This document shows, one piece after another, positions 1-9,850 of a stretch of 64,000 nucleotides of DNA. Positions within the stretch are counted from its first letter, which is position 1; each line of letters opens with the position of its first letter. Made by a program: the position numbers and the translations under genes. The notes beneath the pieces are model-generated. The model saw nothing but the letters and a program-made list of their open reading frames with translations. It did not search any database and was not told the DNA's origin. The stretch is taken from the NCBI GenBank assembly GCA_902623255.1, contig CACNSY010000009.1:1-64000 (forward strand), in the 5' to 3' direction. Origin of the DNA: an uncultured Alphaproteobacteria bacterium. GTDB lineage: Bacteria; Pseudomonadota; Alphaproteobacteria; HIMB59; GCA-002718135.

Positions 1-30
1 TAATACGATTTGTGCTTGGAAAAAATAAAA

Positions 31-1242
31 TTAAGATCTGTAATCAGCATTAATCTTTAAATATTCAAGAGTTAGATCATTTCCATAAACAGTATGATTA
101 AACTTACCCAAATTTAATTTTACATTAATGTCTATTGTTTTATTTTTCATATAAAGATTAAGTTTTCTAATATTAATTTTTTTACTCATAGAACCATTTT
201 CACATACAATATTATTTCCAAATAAAACTTTAATTTTATTTTGATTAATTTTTTCTTCAGTTTTACCAATTGCCATTATTACCCTGCCCCAATTTGCATC
301 TTCTCCAGCCACTGCAGTTTTAACCAAAGGAGAATTTGAAATACTAAATCCTATTTTTTTTGCTTGATGTTTTGATCTTGCATTCAAAATATTTACTCTT
401 AATAATTTAGAAACACCCTCTCCATCTTTAATTACTTGAAGAGATAGATCATGCATTAAATCATGCATTTTATTATTTAAAATTTTAAAATTTTTTTTAT
501 TTAAATTAATCTTTTTATTACCAACTGAGAACATCATTAAAGTATCACTAGTTGAAGTGTCACTATCAACAGTTATTGAGTTAAATGTATTTTCTAAGTT
601 GTTCTTGAGAAGTCTATTCATTAATTGTTTTGAAGCTTCGCATTCAATAAAAATATAAACCAACATTGTTCCCATATTTGGTTGTATCATTCCTGATCCT
701 TTTGCTATTCCATAAATTTTAAATGATTGTTTATCTAACTTAATATTTTTAATTGATACCTTTGGAAAAGTATCTGTTGTCATAATTGCCTTAGCACTTT
801 CAAGTAAACTATATTTATTTTTGGAATTTATTTTATCAAATTTATTTATAATTAAATTAGGATTAAATTTTTCTCCGATTACACCAGTAGATGATACTAA
901 TACTTCATTAGATTTACATTTAATTTTTTTTGTTAATGCTTTTACGTACCTATCGATAATTTTAAGACCATCTTTACCAGTATGCGCATTTGCATTACCA
1001 GCATTCACAACTAACGCTTTAGCCGTACCTTTATTGTTTTTTTTATCCCAAATTATAGGGGCTGAAGGTGTTGATGTTTTAGAATAAACGCAACACACAT
1101 TTATAATTTTATTAAAAATTATTAATAAAAGATCTTTATCTTTTTTTTTAAATCCAGCATTAAAAGTATAAATATTTAGGCCACTAGGATTAAAATCTTT
1201 GATTTTTTTTGGCTTAAATATTGAAATCATTTTATTGGCCAT
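31..1242 (-). CDS. argJ: Bifunctional ornithine acetyltransferase / N-acetylglutamate synthase
   Basis: Transfers the acetyl group from N-acetylornithine to glutamate (and can acetylate glutamate) in the cyclic arginine pathway; cytosolic. The 403-residue length is typical. The self-cleavage site is visible as GSGMIQPNMGTML (residues 182-194), where Thr192 would become the N-terminal nucleophile of the beta chain; the family usually has MATML, so Gly191 is a small change. VVNAGNANAHTG (78-89) and the C-terminal INADYRS are family signatures. It is divergent from secA with 63 bp between them, so the two genes probably have separate promoters there. The 30 bases beyond its stop cannot be assigned. 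Confidence 0.96.
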   Translation of the reverse strand: MANKMISIFKPKKIKDFNPSGLNIYTFNAGFKKKDKDLLLIIFNKIINVCCVYSKTSTPSAPIIWDKKNNKGTAKALVVNAGNANAHTGKDGLKIIDRYVKALTKKIKCKSNEVLVSSTGVIGEKFNPNLIINKFDKINSKNKYSLLESAKAIMTTDTFPKVSIKNIKLDKQSFKIYGIAKGSGMIQPNMGTMLVYIFIECEASKQLMNRLLKNNLENTFNSITVDSDTSTSDTLMMFSVGNKKINLNKKNFKILNNKMHDLMHDLSLQVIKDGEGVSKLLRVNILNARSKHQAKKIGFSISNSPLVKTAVAGEDANWGRVIMAIGKTEEKINQNKIKVLFGNNIVCENGSMSKKINIRKLNLYMKNKTIDINVKLNLGKFNHTVYGNDLTLEYLKINADYRS

Positions 1243-1305
1243 ATTTTAGCTGAAATTCCTTTGTAGAAGAATATTTTTCATATATTAACTGCCATCTATC
1301 ATAAC

Positions 1306-3822
1306 ATGATTAATATCGTTAATAAATTATTTGGTTCTATAAAATCTAATTCAGTTAAAAAATATGCTAGTTTTGTAGAGAAAGTAAATAAACTTGAAGA
1401 AGAAATTTCCAAACTATCTGATCAAGAATTAAAAAATAAAACAAATTACTTTAAAAATAAATTTAATGAAACTCGATCAATATCCATATTGTTACCAGAA
1501 ATATTTGCAGTAGTTAGAGAGACATCAAAAAGAACATTAAATATGAGACACTATGATGTTCAAATAATAGGTGGAATGGTCTTATACGAAAATAAGATAA
1601 CTGAAATGAAAACAGGAGAAGGAAAAACCTTAGTAGCTACTCTAGCCGCTTATACAAATGCTATAGAAAACTTCTCGGTACATATTATTACAGTTAATGA
1701 TTATCTGGCTAAAAGAGATGCAGAATGGATGGGTCAAATATTTAATTTTCTTGGTCTTAGTGTTGGTTGTGTTACTTCGGAAACAGCTCATGAAGAAAGA
1801 TCTATTCAATATGATGCAGATGTTGTGTATGCAACAAATAATGAGATAGGATTTGATTACTTAAGAGATAATTTGAAAAACGATTACAATAACTTATGTT
1901 TTAAAAAAAATGCATTTGCTATAGTTGATGAAGTCGATAGTATTTTAATTGATGAAGCTAGAACACCTCTTGTAATATCTGCTGAATCAAATTCAGATAC
2001 AGATTTATTTCCAAAAATTGATAAAATTATAAAAATCCTTAGAGAAGATGATTTTGAAATTAATGAAGAAAGTAAAAGTATTCTACTTACTACAGACGGA
2101 ATGGAATTTTGTGAAAAATTATTGAAAGAAAATGGAATTATTACAGAAGGTACACTTCAGGATTTAGGAAATATGGTTTTGAACCATAATATTATCCAAG
2201 CGCTGAGAGCACATCATTTATTTATAAAAGATAAAGATTACATAATCAAAGATAGAAGTGTAGTCATTATTGATGAGTTAACTGGCAGAGCCATGGAAGG
2301 CAGAAGATATGGTGATGGATTGCATCAAGCTATAGAAGCAAAAGAAAATTTAGTGATCCAAAAAGAAAATCAAACTATTGCTTCTGTTACATATCAAAAT
2401 TTTTTTAGAACATATCATCGTCTAAGTGGGATGACAGGAACTGCCACAACAGAAGCGAAAGAATTTGAAAGTATATATGATTTGGAAGTAGTTGAAATTC
2501 CTCCTAACATTAAAGTAAATCGTCTTGATAAAAATGATCAAATTTATATGACAAAAAGAGAAAAATACAATGCTGTGTTAGATCTTGTTAAAACAAGAAA
2601 CAAAATCAATCAACCAATTCTAATAGGAACTACATCAGTAGAAAATTCGGTAAAGATTTCTGATTTATTAAAAAAAGAAAATCTAAAGCATAATGTTCTA
2701 AATGCTAAAAATCATATGAGTGAAGCAAAAATTATTGAAGAAGCTGGAATGCCTGGAAATATAACTATTTCAACTAATATGGCGGGAAGAGGTACTGATA
2801 TTAAATTGGGAAATGGTGATGCTGATTTAAAAAAAGAAGCAATTGAAGCAGGTGGTTTGCTCATAATTGGTACAGAAAGACATGAAAGTAGAAGAATAGA
2901 TAATCAATTAAGAGGGAGATCAGGAAGACAAGGAGATATCGGTGAAAGCATTTTTTTCTTGTCCTTAGAAGATGATCTAATGAGAATATTTGGATCAAAA
3001 ACTCTTGAAAATGTATTATCAAAGTTGGGACTTAAAGAAGGCGAGGTGATTACTCATTCAATGATAACAAAATCATTAGAAAGAGCGCAGCAAAAAGTAG
3101 AAAGTCACAATTTTGATATGAGAAAACAAATTTTAAAATTTGATGACATACTAAATGATCAAAGAAAAATAATCTATCAAAATAGAAGAGAAATTCTTAA
3201 TACAAATGATCAGTCGAGTATAATTCAAGATATGATTTCTGATTATATCAATAATTTAATTGAAGTTGCTATTCCTCCAAAAAAGTACTCTCATGAATGG
3301 GATGCAAATTTATTAAATGAAAAAATTAGAGAAACTTTTAATTTAGATATTCCTATTTTAAAATGGTTTGATGAAGAAGGTGTGGATGATGAAGAAATTA
3401 AAAAAAGGTTATTAGATGAAGTAAATCAAAAATATAAGGAAAAGCAACATCAGTATTCAGCTGATTTATTTAAATTTGCTGAAAAAAGAGTAATGTTGTT
3501 TCAAATAGATAAAGATTGGAGAGATCATTTAGCCGCAATGGATTCATTACGCGGTAGTGTTAACTTAAGAGCGATGGGAGGGAAAGATCCATTTTATGAG
3601 TATAAAAGAGAATCTTTTGATTATTTCGATGAAATGCTTTCAAATCAAAATGAAAGAGTTCTTAAAACTCTATTTAATATAAGGTTAGTAAATGAAAATA
3701 AAAATGATGATTCAAAGAAACAAAATCAGGAGCCTAGAAGAATTATAACTAAAAAAATTGGTAGAAATGAACCTTGTCCTTGTGGTTCAGGTAAAAAATA
3801 TAAACAATGTCATGGAAATTAA
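1306..3822 (+). CDS. secA: Preprotein translocase ATPase SecA
   Basis: Motor ATPase that pushes unfolded preproteins through SecYEG. The 838-residue protein has the Walker A motif MKTGEGKT (101-108), the DEAD-like [15 protein letters not shown] stretch, the conserved GMTGTA motif, the second nucleotide-binding fold with [11 protein letters not shown] and the RGRSGRQGD motif. The C-terminus ends in the zinc-binding tail [16 protein letters not shown] that contacts SecB and phospholipid. It is somewhat shorter than E. coli SecA (901) because the linker before the tail is reduced. Its stop codon overlaps the accA stop by four bases on the opposite strand. Confidence 0.98.
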   Translation: MINIVNKLFGSIKSNSVKKYASFVEKVNKLEEEISKLSDQELKNKTNYFKNKFNETRSISILLPEIFAVVRETSKRTLNMRHYDVQIIGGMVLYENKITEMKTGEGKTLVATLAAYTNAIENFSVHIITVNDYLAKRDAEWMGQIFNFLGLSVGCVTSETAHEERSIQYDADVVYATNNEIGFDYLRDNLKNDYNNLCFKKNAFAIVDEVDSILIDEARTPLVISAESNSDTDLFPKIDKIIKILREDDFEINEESKSILLTTDGMEFCEKLLKENGIITEGTLQDLGNMVLNHNIIQALRAHHLFIKDKDYIIKDRSVVIIDELTGRAMEGRRYGDGLHQAIEAKENLVIQKENQTIASVTYQNFFRTYHRLSGMTGTATTEAKEFESIYDLEVVEIPPNIKVNRLDKNDQIYMTKREKYNAVLDLVKTRNKINQPILIGTTSVENSVKISDLLKKENLKHNVLNAKNHMSEAKIIEEAGMPGNITISTNMAGRGTDIKLGNGDADLKKEAIEAGGLLIIGTERHESRRIDNQLRGRSGRQGDIGESIFFLSLEDDLMRIFGSKTLENVLSKLGLKEGEVITHSMITKSLERAQQKVESHNFDMRKQILKFDDILNDQRKIIYQNRREILNTNDQSSIIQDMISDYINNLIEVAIPPKKYSHEWDANLLNEKIRETFNLDIPILKWFDEEGVDDEEIKKRLLDEVNQKYKEKQHQYSADLFKFAEKRVMLFQIDKDWRDHLAAMDSLRGSVNLRAMGGKDPFYEYKRESFDYFDEMLSNQNERVLKTLFNIRLVNENKNDDSKKQNQEPRRIITKKIGRNEPCPCGSGKKYKQCHGN

Positions 3823-4757
3823 ATATTGGCAGTAATATTTAGATACTTATTCTTTCTGCTTTGAACTAGATCATTAATCGAAATTTGTTTGAGTTCATTA
3901 ATGAATTCTACAATCTTTGTTTTTAATATTTCGGATTGTTTTATTGGATGTCTATGAGCTCCGCCATATGGTTCAGAAATAATCTCATCTATAATTTCAA
4001 ATTTTTTACAATCTGTAGCTGTAAGTTTTAAAGTTTTAGCGGCTTCTTGAGAGAATTCTGTATTCCTCCATAATATAGATGCACATCCTTCAGGGGAAAT
4101 AACAGAATAGATAGAATGTTCTAACATTAAAACTCTATCTGAAGTAGCTATTCCTATTGCTCCACCTGATCCACCTTCTCCAATTATTATTGAAATAGTG
4201 GGAGTTTTAACCTTTAAGAAATGAAGTATTGATGAGGCTATAGACTCTGATTGTCCACGTTCTTCAGCATCTTTTCCAGGAAAAGCTCCTGCTGTATCAA
4301 CAAATGAGATTAAAGGTAATCTAAATTTTTCAGCTAATTTTAATAATCTTTGAACTTTTCTATATCCTTCTGGTTTTGCCATACCAAAATTATGTTTAAT
4401 TCTTTTTTCCATTGTATTGCCTTTTTCTGTTCCTATAAAAAAAACTGAACTCCCATTAATCTTTGCTAGTCCTCCTACTATTGCATTATCATCAGCATAT
4501 TTTTTATCACCATGTAAAAGAATAATATCTTCGAATATATTATTAAGATAATCAATTGTATGTGGTCTTTCACCGTGTCGGGAAACTTGTACTTTTTGCC
4601 AAGGATTTAGATTTGAGTAAATTTTTTTATATAACTCTGCTTTTTCTTCGTTTAATTTTTTAATTTTATCTGCATTTAATTCTTTATTATTACTCAATTT
4701 ACTCAATATTAGTTCAACTTTTTCTATTTGATTTTCAAACTCAAAATATCTGGTCAT
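3819..4757 (-). CDS. accA: Acetyl-CoA carboxylase carboxyltransferase subunit alpha
   Basis: Alpha subunit of the carboxyltransferase that moves CO2 from biotin to acetyl-CoA to make malonyl-CoA for fatty acid synthesis; partners are AccD, AccB and AccC, none of which is in this window. The 312 residues begin with a short coiled region (1-50), followed by the crotonase-like fold with DTAGAFPG (154-161), the oxyanion-type glycine run GEGGSGGA (193-200) and [10 protein letters not shown] (221-230). The ATG overlaps the TGA of the upstream secreted-protein gene (ATGA), indicating translational coupling in one operon. Confidence 0.97.
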   Translation of the reverse strand: MTRYFEFENQIEKVELILSKLSNNKELNADKIKKLNEEKAELYKKIYSNLNPWQKVQVSRHGERPHTIDYLNNIFEDIILLHGDKKYADDNAIVGGLAKINGSSVFFIGTEKGNTMEKRIKHNFGMAKPEGYRKVQRLLKLAEKFRLPLISFVDTAGAFPGKDAEERGQSESIASSILHFLKVKTPTISIIIGEGGSGGAIGIATSDRVLMLEHSIYSVISPEGCASILWRNTEFSQEAAKTLKLTATDCKKFEIIDEIISEPYGGAHRHPIKQSEILKTKIVEFINELKQISINDLVQSRKNKYLNITANI

Positions 4758-6514
4758 AAAATAAATTTAAAATTTCTAAATACTTCTAAAATTAAATTTC
4801 TAAATAATACTCCATCTTTATATTCTAAGTAACCATGAAGTATAAGTCTGAGATGTTCTGGATGAATATCTTTCCATTCTTTATCATTTAAAGAAATTAA
4901 TGAATAAAAAAGGAATTTTTCATTATCTTTGTTTAAAATACTACTATCTATTTCATTTAGCAGAAATATTGATGGCATTGTTCTGTCATCAAAAATTTTA
5001 TCTAAACTGATTTTAGAGTTAGAGTTTATATTTAAATTCATTACAGTTTTTAAAACATACAATAATTCAGCATTATCATTATCTTCACTGTAAGTGTATT
5101 TATTCAATGTTAAATTTATAGAATTTATGAATGAATTTAAATCATTAGAAGAATAAAGGTCCAATAAAACTCTAGCATAAATACTTTTTGAATCTACTTC
5201 CTTAGCATTTTCATATAATTCTATCCAATTGACTGCGCTTTCAAAATTATTATTATAAATGTAAGCTGAAGCTATTTGTGGTCCATGTATTATATTTTCA
5301 GAATCAGCTTCTATAGATGTCAACATATTATTTGATAGTTTATAAGCAATTTCTTCTAGATTATTTTCTTTCGCAAAATCCCAGAATTGAATAAGAATAT
5401 TTAATCTGTCATTGGGAAATATTTGAATATTTACTAGTTGATATAAAAAAGCCATACTCAATTCTTTATTATCTGATAATGATTCAACTGTTTCTTGAGC
5501 ATTATTTAATTGATCTGAATTAAAATCAGCAGACATATATAATGCTGCTAAACTATCTACAGTAATTAAATTTTCTAAAAAACTTTCATTGGCAGCTTTA
5601 ATTCTTAAGTCAATAGGAGATGATTGATTTAAAATTATTGGAATTGATAGATTTTTTTTATCAAGCTCATAAAATTCATGTGAAAACGGGAGTTCTGCAA
5701 TTCTTGTCATAGCACTATATAGGAATATTAATTCTTTATTAATTTCAGTATTTTTTATTTCATTATTAATACTTATCTGATCTGATGAATTAGATATAAG
5801 TGAAAGTAGATTCTGAAAATAAATGTCTGAATTTATTTCAGATTCTATCAAAATCGAATTCAATAAATAAGCCTCAGACTGATTATCATTTAGAATCAAA
5901 CAAAATATGTCAAGCTTTTCTAAAAAGAAAAAATCTAATTTTAAATTTGCATTTAATTCTTCATTAAAATTACAAACTTCATTTAATTGAAAAGTTGATA
6001 ATAAATAATTTAATTTAACCTGAGTATAAAAACTAAAATTTTTATCATTACTTAAATCATGTGATTCAATTAACTCAAAAGATTTATTAATCTGACCAAT
6101 AGACTGTAAGTAATTAATAACTAAAAAAAATATTTCTCTATCTTTTTGTAGTTCAAGATTTAATTGGAGATTTTCTAAAACCTCAATAATTTCTTTTTGT
6201 AAAGTTTGTGTATTAATTTTTTTAAGATTATTTAAATAACTATTTAGAATTTTTAATTCATTTTTTTGAATGAAATTAAGTTTTAAAGTATCAATTTGTT
6301 TTACTTCAACTTCATTGGTTGAGATTTCAACAGTTTCATTTGAATTTTCAACTTCTTCATCAATTACTTCTTCTTCATTAAGATTTTCTAACACCATCTG
6401 ATCAAGACTCTTACTTTCATATAAATTAATAACCTCTACCTCATTATTATCTTCTTCATTTGCAAAAATTAAATTTGAAAAGAAAACAAAAAATATAAAA
6501 AAAATAAATTTCAT
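4754..6514 (-). CDS. Secreted or periplasmic helical-repeat protein of unknown function
   Basis: I do not recognise a named family. The 586 residues start with a clear signal peptide (hydrophobic residues 3-17, likely cleaved after IFA near residue 18), then an acidic, Asn/Glu-rich linker to about residue 70. The rest is a long alpha-helical region rich in Leu, Asn and Ser with TPR-like spacing but no clean TPR consensus. It is co-transcribed with accA (ATGA overlap) and with a 42-residue membrane peptide just upstream (also ATGA overlap). Alphaproteobacteria often carry a large uncharacterised secreted protein near accA, so this may be a fast-evolving member of that set; that link is from memory. 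Confidence 0.75.
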   Translation of the reverse strand: MKFIFFIFFVFFSNLIFANEEDNNEVEVINLYESKSLDQMVLENLNEEEVIDEEVENSNETVEISTNEVEVKQIDTLKLNFIQKNELKILNSYLNNLKKINTQTLQKEIIEVLENLQLNLELQKDREIFFLVINYLQSIGQINKSFELIESHDLSNDKNFSFYTQVKLNYLLSTFQLNEVCNFNEELNANLKLDFFFLEKLDIFCLILNDNQSEAYLLNSILIESEINSDIYFQNLLSLISNSSDQISINNEIKNTEINKELIFLYSAMTRIAELPFSHEFYELDKKNLSIPIILNQSSPIDLRIKAANESFLENLITVDSLAALYMSADFNSDQLNNAQETVESLSDNKELSMAFLYQLVNIQIFPNDRLNILIQFWDFAKENNLEEIAYKLSNNMLTSIEADSENIIHGPQIASAYIYNNNFESAVNWIELYENAKEVDSKSIYARVLLDLYSSNDLNSFINSINLTLNKYTYSEDNDNAELLYVLKTVMNLNINSNSKISLDKIFDDRTMPSIFLLNEIDSSILNKDNEKFLFYSLISLNDKEWKDIHPEHLRLILHGYLEYKDGVLFRNLILEVFRNFKFIL

Positions 6515-6639
6515 TTTAGATTTAAGGTATATTCCTCAGTTATGATGCTTGATGGTGAAGGAATTTCAATTATATAAAGACCAGTAAAAACGATTATTGT
6601 CACTATTACAAAAATATATATAATGTATCTATTTTTCAT
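6511..6639 (-). CDS. Tiny conserved-type single-span membrane peptide (42 aa)
   Basis: A short open frame with ATG at 6639 and TGA at 6513-6511. The sequence begins MKNRYIIYIFVIVTIIVFTG, a single transmembrane helix (residues 5-24), followed by a short tail with IEIPSPSS (24-31) and an acidic end. Its stop overlaps the start of the downstream 586-residue gene as ATGA, the same coupling seen between that gene and accA, which argues that it is translated. From memory, alphaproteobacteria carry tiny proteins of the form membrane helix plus a IPAPT/S-type tail next to aroK, and this lies exactly there, divergent from aroK. Function unknown. Confidence 0.72.
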   Translation of the reverse strand: MKNRYIIYIFVIVTIIVFTGLYIIEIPSPSSIITEEYTLNLK

Positions 6640-6738
6640 ATATGCTATTAAAAAAATGACTAATATATGTTTTTACCATTTTTTTAAGTTTTTTCTAATT
6701 TCAACAAAAATTTGTCAACAATAAGAAATATTAATAAT

Positions 6739-7275
6739 ATGTATGATCTAAGTAAGATTAAAAGGAAAAATATTTGTATTATGGGCCTAATGGGCTCAGG
6801 AAAATCAGTAATTGGAAAAGATTTAAGCAAATATCTAAATTTTGAATTCTATGATTCTGATAAGGAAATTGAACTGACGACCAAAAAAAGTATAAATGAA
6901 ATTTTTAAAGAATATGGAGAATTATATTTTAGAAATCTTGAAGAAAAAATTTGTATCAAATTATTAAATAAGAATAATTGTGTAATATCACTTGGAGGTG
7001 GAAGCATAACAAATAAAGAGGTTAGAAAATCAATTAAACAAAATTCCTATTCTATTTATTTACAAGTTAAATTTAACAATTTAGTTAATAGATTAAAATC
7101 TTCAAAAAAAAGACCATTATTAAATAAAGATGAAAATAAAATAGAAATATTGAAAAACCTCTTTGAAGATAGACATAAATTTTATGAAAAAGCTAATTTT
7201 ATTGTAAATAATGATACAGATAAAGTTAATGTACTAGAAAAAATTAAATTAGAACTAAGTTCCTATGAAAAATAA
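6739..7275 (+). CDS. aroK: Shikimate kinase
   Basis: Phosphorylates shikimate to shikimate 3-phosphate in aromatic amino acid synthesis. The protein shows the P-loop GLMGSGKS, the shikimate-binding YDSDKEIE acidic motif, the GGGS glycine loop and the LID arginine region KKRPLL. From the ATG at 6739 it is 178 residues, a usual family length with about 15 residues before the P-loop. An in-frame TTG at 6712 would add nine residues and cannot be excluded. It overlaps aroB by 11 bp, so the two act as a translationally coupled aroKB pair. Confidence 0.94.
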   Translation: MYDLSKIKRKNICIMGLMGSGKSVIGKDLSKYLNFEFYDSDKEIELTTKKSINEIFKEYGELYFRNLEEKICIKLLNKNNCVISLGGGSITNKEVRKSIKQNSYSIYLQVKFNNLVNRLKSSKKRPLLNKDENKIEILKNLFEDRHKFYEKANFIVNNDTDKVNVLEKIKLELSSYEK

Positions 7276-8332
7276 ATTATTAATAAAAAATAAAAAATTA
7301 AAAACGAATATACTAATAAAAAAAAATTATATTTATAAATTCATTATTAATATTGCAAAAAAAAATGAAAAAATATTTTGTGTTGTAGATACAAAAATTA
7401 AAATTGATTTAAATTTTGAAAAACAAGAAAATATAAAAATAATTTCTTTTAAATGTGGGGAAAAGATTAAAACTTTTGAAGGATACAAAAATCTTGCTAA
7501 CAAATTAATTAAAAGTAATGTTAATAGAAGATCTGTACTTATAGCTATTGGGGGAGGTACATTAGGAGATCTGGCAGGATTTGTTGCAAGCACAATCTTA
7601 AGAGGTTTGGAGTTTTACCTTATACCCACAACCCTTTTGTCTCAAGTAGATAGCTCTATTGGGGGTAAAAATGGAATCAATACTATTTTTGGAAAAAATT
7701 TAATTGGAACATTCTATCAACCAAAGGAAGTATTAATTGATACTTCTATTTTAAATAGTTTGCCAAAAAAAGAAATAAGATCTGGGTACGCAGAAATAGT
7801 TAAACACGCTTTAATTAAAGATTATCAATTTTTTTGTTGGTTGGAATTAAATGCAAATAAGTTACTTAATTTGAATGAATCTATTTTAGAAAAAGCAATT
7901 TATAAGTCAATCATGATTAAACTTTTTTATGTTAAAAAAGATGAAAAGGAATTCTTGTTAAATAATAATTCTAGAGCAATGCTAAATTTTGGACACACAA
8001 TTGGTCACGCTATAGAAAGTCACTATAATTATAATAAATTTAATCATGGTGAAGCAATTGCAATAGGCATGATAACTGAAGCGAAAATATCTAATTATCT
8101 TGGAATGTTACCTTTGGATGAATTAGAAAAAATAATAACTCATTTTAAAAAATGTGGACTTAAAATATACGATAATGTATTAAAAGAGAAAAAATTAATT
8201 ATTAAACTGACTAAAGATAAAAAAAACTTCCAAAATAGCATTAATTTTACACTTATTAATAAGATTGGAAGCTCAATATTTTATAAAAAATTAGATAAGA
8301 ATAAAGTTTATAAAATTTTACAAAATATATAA
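7265..8332 (+). CDS. aroB: 3-dehydroquinate synthase
   Basis: NAD- and metal-dependent enzyme that cyclises DAHP to 3-dehydroquinate, the second step of the shikimate pathway. The 355 residues contain the NAD-binding glycine motif GGGTLGDLAG (96-105), the PTTLLSQVDSSIGGK segment, and the metal ligands in SGYAEIVKH (Glu177), NFGHTIGHAIE and HGEAIAIGM. The first 60 residues are very Lys/Asn-rich, matching the local base composition. It follows aroK with an overlap and is followed immediately (no gap) by the CNNM/CorC gene. Confidence 0.96.
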   Translation: MKNKLLIKNKKLKTNILIKKNYIYKFIINIAKKNEKIFCVVDTKIKIDLNFEKQENIKIISFKCGEKIKTFEGYKNLANKLIKSNVNRRSVLIAIGGGTLGDLAGFVASTILRGLEFYLIPTTLLSQVDSSIGGKNGINTIFGKNLIGTFYQPKEVLIDTSILNSLPKKEIRSGYAEIVKHALIKDYQFFCWLELNANKLLNLNESILEKAIYKSIMIKLFYVKKDEKEFLLNNNSRAMLNFGHTIGHAIESHYNYNKFNHGEAIAIGMITEAKISNYLGMLPLDELEKIITHFKKCGLKIYDNVLKEKKLIIKLTKDKKNFQNSINFTLINKIGSSIFYKKLDKNKVYKILQNI

Positions 8333-9580
8333 ATGACAAGCATCTTTCTTCTTTTTTTATTAATATTCCTTGTAATGCTCTCAGGTTTTTTATCTGGTTC
8401 TGAAACTGCAATAACTGCGACTTCAAAAGCAAGAATACTTTATAAGAAAAAAAAAGGTAGTAAAAGAGCCGAGTATGTTTTGGAGCTACTAGATAAAAAA
8501 GATAATGTAATATCAACTTTGCTTTTATCAAATAACTTAGTTAATATTCTAGCATCTTCATTAGCAACAGCATTTTTTTATGATCTTTTTGGTGTTGAAG
8601 GTATTTTTTATGCAACATTAATTATGACAGTAGTAATTGTAATATTTGCTGAAGTTCTTCCAAAAACTTATGCTATAAATAGACCTAATAGAACAGTTTT
8701 ATTAATTTCTCCAATTATTTATTATTTAAATAAAATTTTATATGTTTTTGTATTTTTCATTAATATAATTGTCAGATTAATTTTTAGAAAAAATGAAAAT
8801 GATATTTTAAATAAAGATTTACAATCCGAGGAAGAATTAAAAGGTGTTATAGATCTTTATAAGACATCAAATCCAGATTATGAACAAGAAAAAGATATGT
8901 TGCAAAGTATTTTGCAATTAAATGATATAACAGTTGAAGAAATTTTTACTCATAGAAAAAATATTTACTCAGTAGATTCATCTTTAAAGACAAGTGAGAT
9001 TATTAATAAAATTAATAGTTCTAGATATACTCGTATTCCTTTTTGGAAAGATAATCCAGAAAATATAATTGGCCTACTAAATGTAAGGACTTTAGATATA
9101 GATTTAAAAAATCATAATGAATCTAAAGAAATTATTTTTGATAAAATTTCCAATCCATGGTTCATACCTGAAACAACTAATCTTTTAGAACAATTAGTTG
9201 AATTCAAAAAAAGAAAAGAACATTTAGCCTTTGTTGTAGATGAATTTGGTGAGTTACTTGGATTAATAACATTAGAAGATATAATTGAAGAAATTGTTGG
9301 AGAAATAGTAGATGAAATTGATGTTCCTGAAAATGATTTTAAACTTAATAATTATGGAAAGGCTATAATTAATGGAGAAAAAAATATTAGAGATTTATAT
9401 AAAAGTTTTGATTTAGATCCACCAGAAATTGAGTCCTCTACAATAGCTGGATATATCTTAGATATGTCAAAAAAAATACCTTCATATGGTGAAACTTTTA
9501 AAGACAATTTTTTTAACTATAAAATTTTATCACATTCAAAAAAACAAATATCTAAGGTTGAAATTTCAAAAATTAATTAA
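8333..9580 (+). CDS. CNNM/CorC-type membrane protein with CBS domains
   Basis: A 415-residue protein of the HlyC/CorC/CNNM family, implicated in Mg2+ and Co2+ transport or ion homeostasis. Residues 1 to about 180 form the DUF21 membrane domain, with the typical GFLSGSETAITATSKARI start (18-35); about 200-320 is a paired CBS module; about 335-410 is the CorC_HlyC transporter-associated domain. It begins directly after aroB and shares its last eight bases (palindrome TTAATTAA) with the stop of bolA on the other strand. The hemolysin name used in some databases is not supported by the sequence. Confidence 0.92.
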   Translation: MTSIFLLFLLIFLVMLSGFLSGSETAITATSKARILYKKKKGSKRAEYVLELLDKKDNVISTLLLSNNLVNILASSLATAFFYDLFGVEGIFYATLIMTVVIVIFAEVLPKTYAINRPNRTVLLISPIIYYLNKILYVFVFFINIIVRLIFRKNENDILNKDLQSEEELKGVIDLYKTSNPDYEQEKDMLQSILQLNDITVEEIFTHRKNIYSVDSSLKTSEIINKINSSRYTRIPFWKDNPENIIGLLNVRTLDIDLKNHNESKEIIFDKISNPWFIPETTNLLEQLVEFKKRKEHLAFVVDEFGELLGLITLEDIIEEIVGEIVDEIDVPENDFKLNNYGKAIINGEKNIRDLYKSFDLDPPEIESSTIAGYILDMSKKIPSYGETFKDNFFNYKILSHSKKQISKVEISKIN

Positions 9581-9827
9581 TTTTAATTTCTAAAGAATGT
9601 AAACCACTGTTAAATTCTTCTTCAAGTAAACTATTAATAATCCTGTGAATATTTAATCTATTAAATGGTGAATTATCTTTTTTTGTCAAGATTATCTTGA
9701 TATGAGTTTCGCCACTACCGGTAAAATTATTATGCCCTTTGTGCAAATTTGAATTGTCAACAATTTCTAATAAAAAATTGTCAAATTTATTTGATAATAT
9801 TTTATCAATTCTTTGCTTACGATTCAT
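9573..9827 (-). CDS. bolA: BolA family protein
   Basis: An 84-residue BolA-like protein, a small fold that pairs with monothiol glutaredoxins to bind or traffic [2Fe-2S] clusters. The hallmark region is the SGSGETHIKIILTKKDNSPFN-type core (here GSGETHIKI near residues 38-46) followed by the helix-turn-strand RLNIHRIINSLLEEEF, and a C-terminal LHSLEIKI strand. It is divergent from the J-domain gene with only about 23 bp between start codons, the same neighbourhood seen in many alphaproteobacteria (bolA, dnaJ-like, cobS, cobT). Confidence 0.9.
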   Translation of the reverse strand: MNRKQRIDKILSNKFDNFLLEIVDNSNLHKGHNNFTGSGETHIKIILTKKDNSPFNRLNIHRIINSLLEEEFNSGLHSLEIKIN

Positions 9828-9850
9828 TATTTTTAAACTATATATTACCT

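Noticed and set aside
1..30. Start of a gene downstream of argJ at the left edge
   Set aside because: Thirty bases without a start codon or recognisable residues cannot support a call.
820..1090. Open frames antisense to argJ and similar frames opposite other genes
   Set aside because: They mirror conserved coding sequence on the other strand, have no family resemblance and no ribosome-binding site.
9749..9850. Longer N-terminus for the J-domain protein
   Set aside because: The extra 34 codons lie mostly inside bolA on the other strand and show no family-like sequence; the GTG at 9851 is more plausible.
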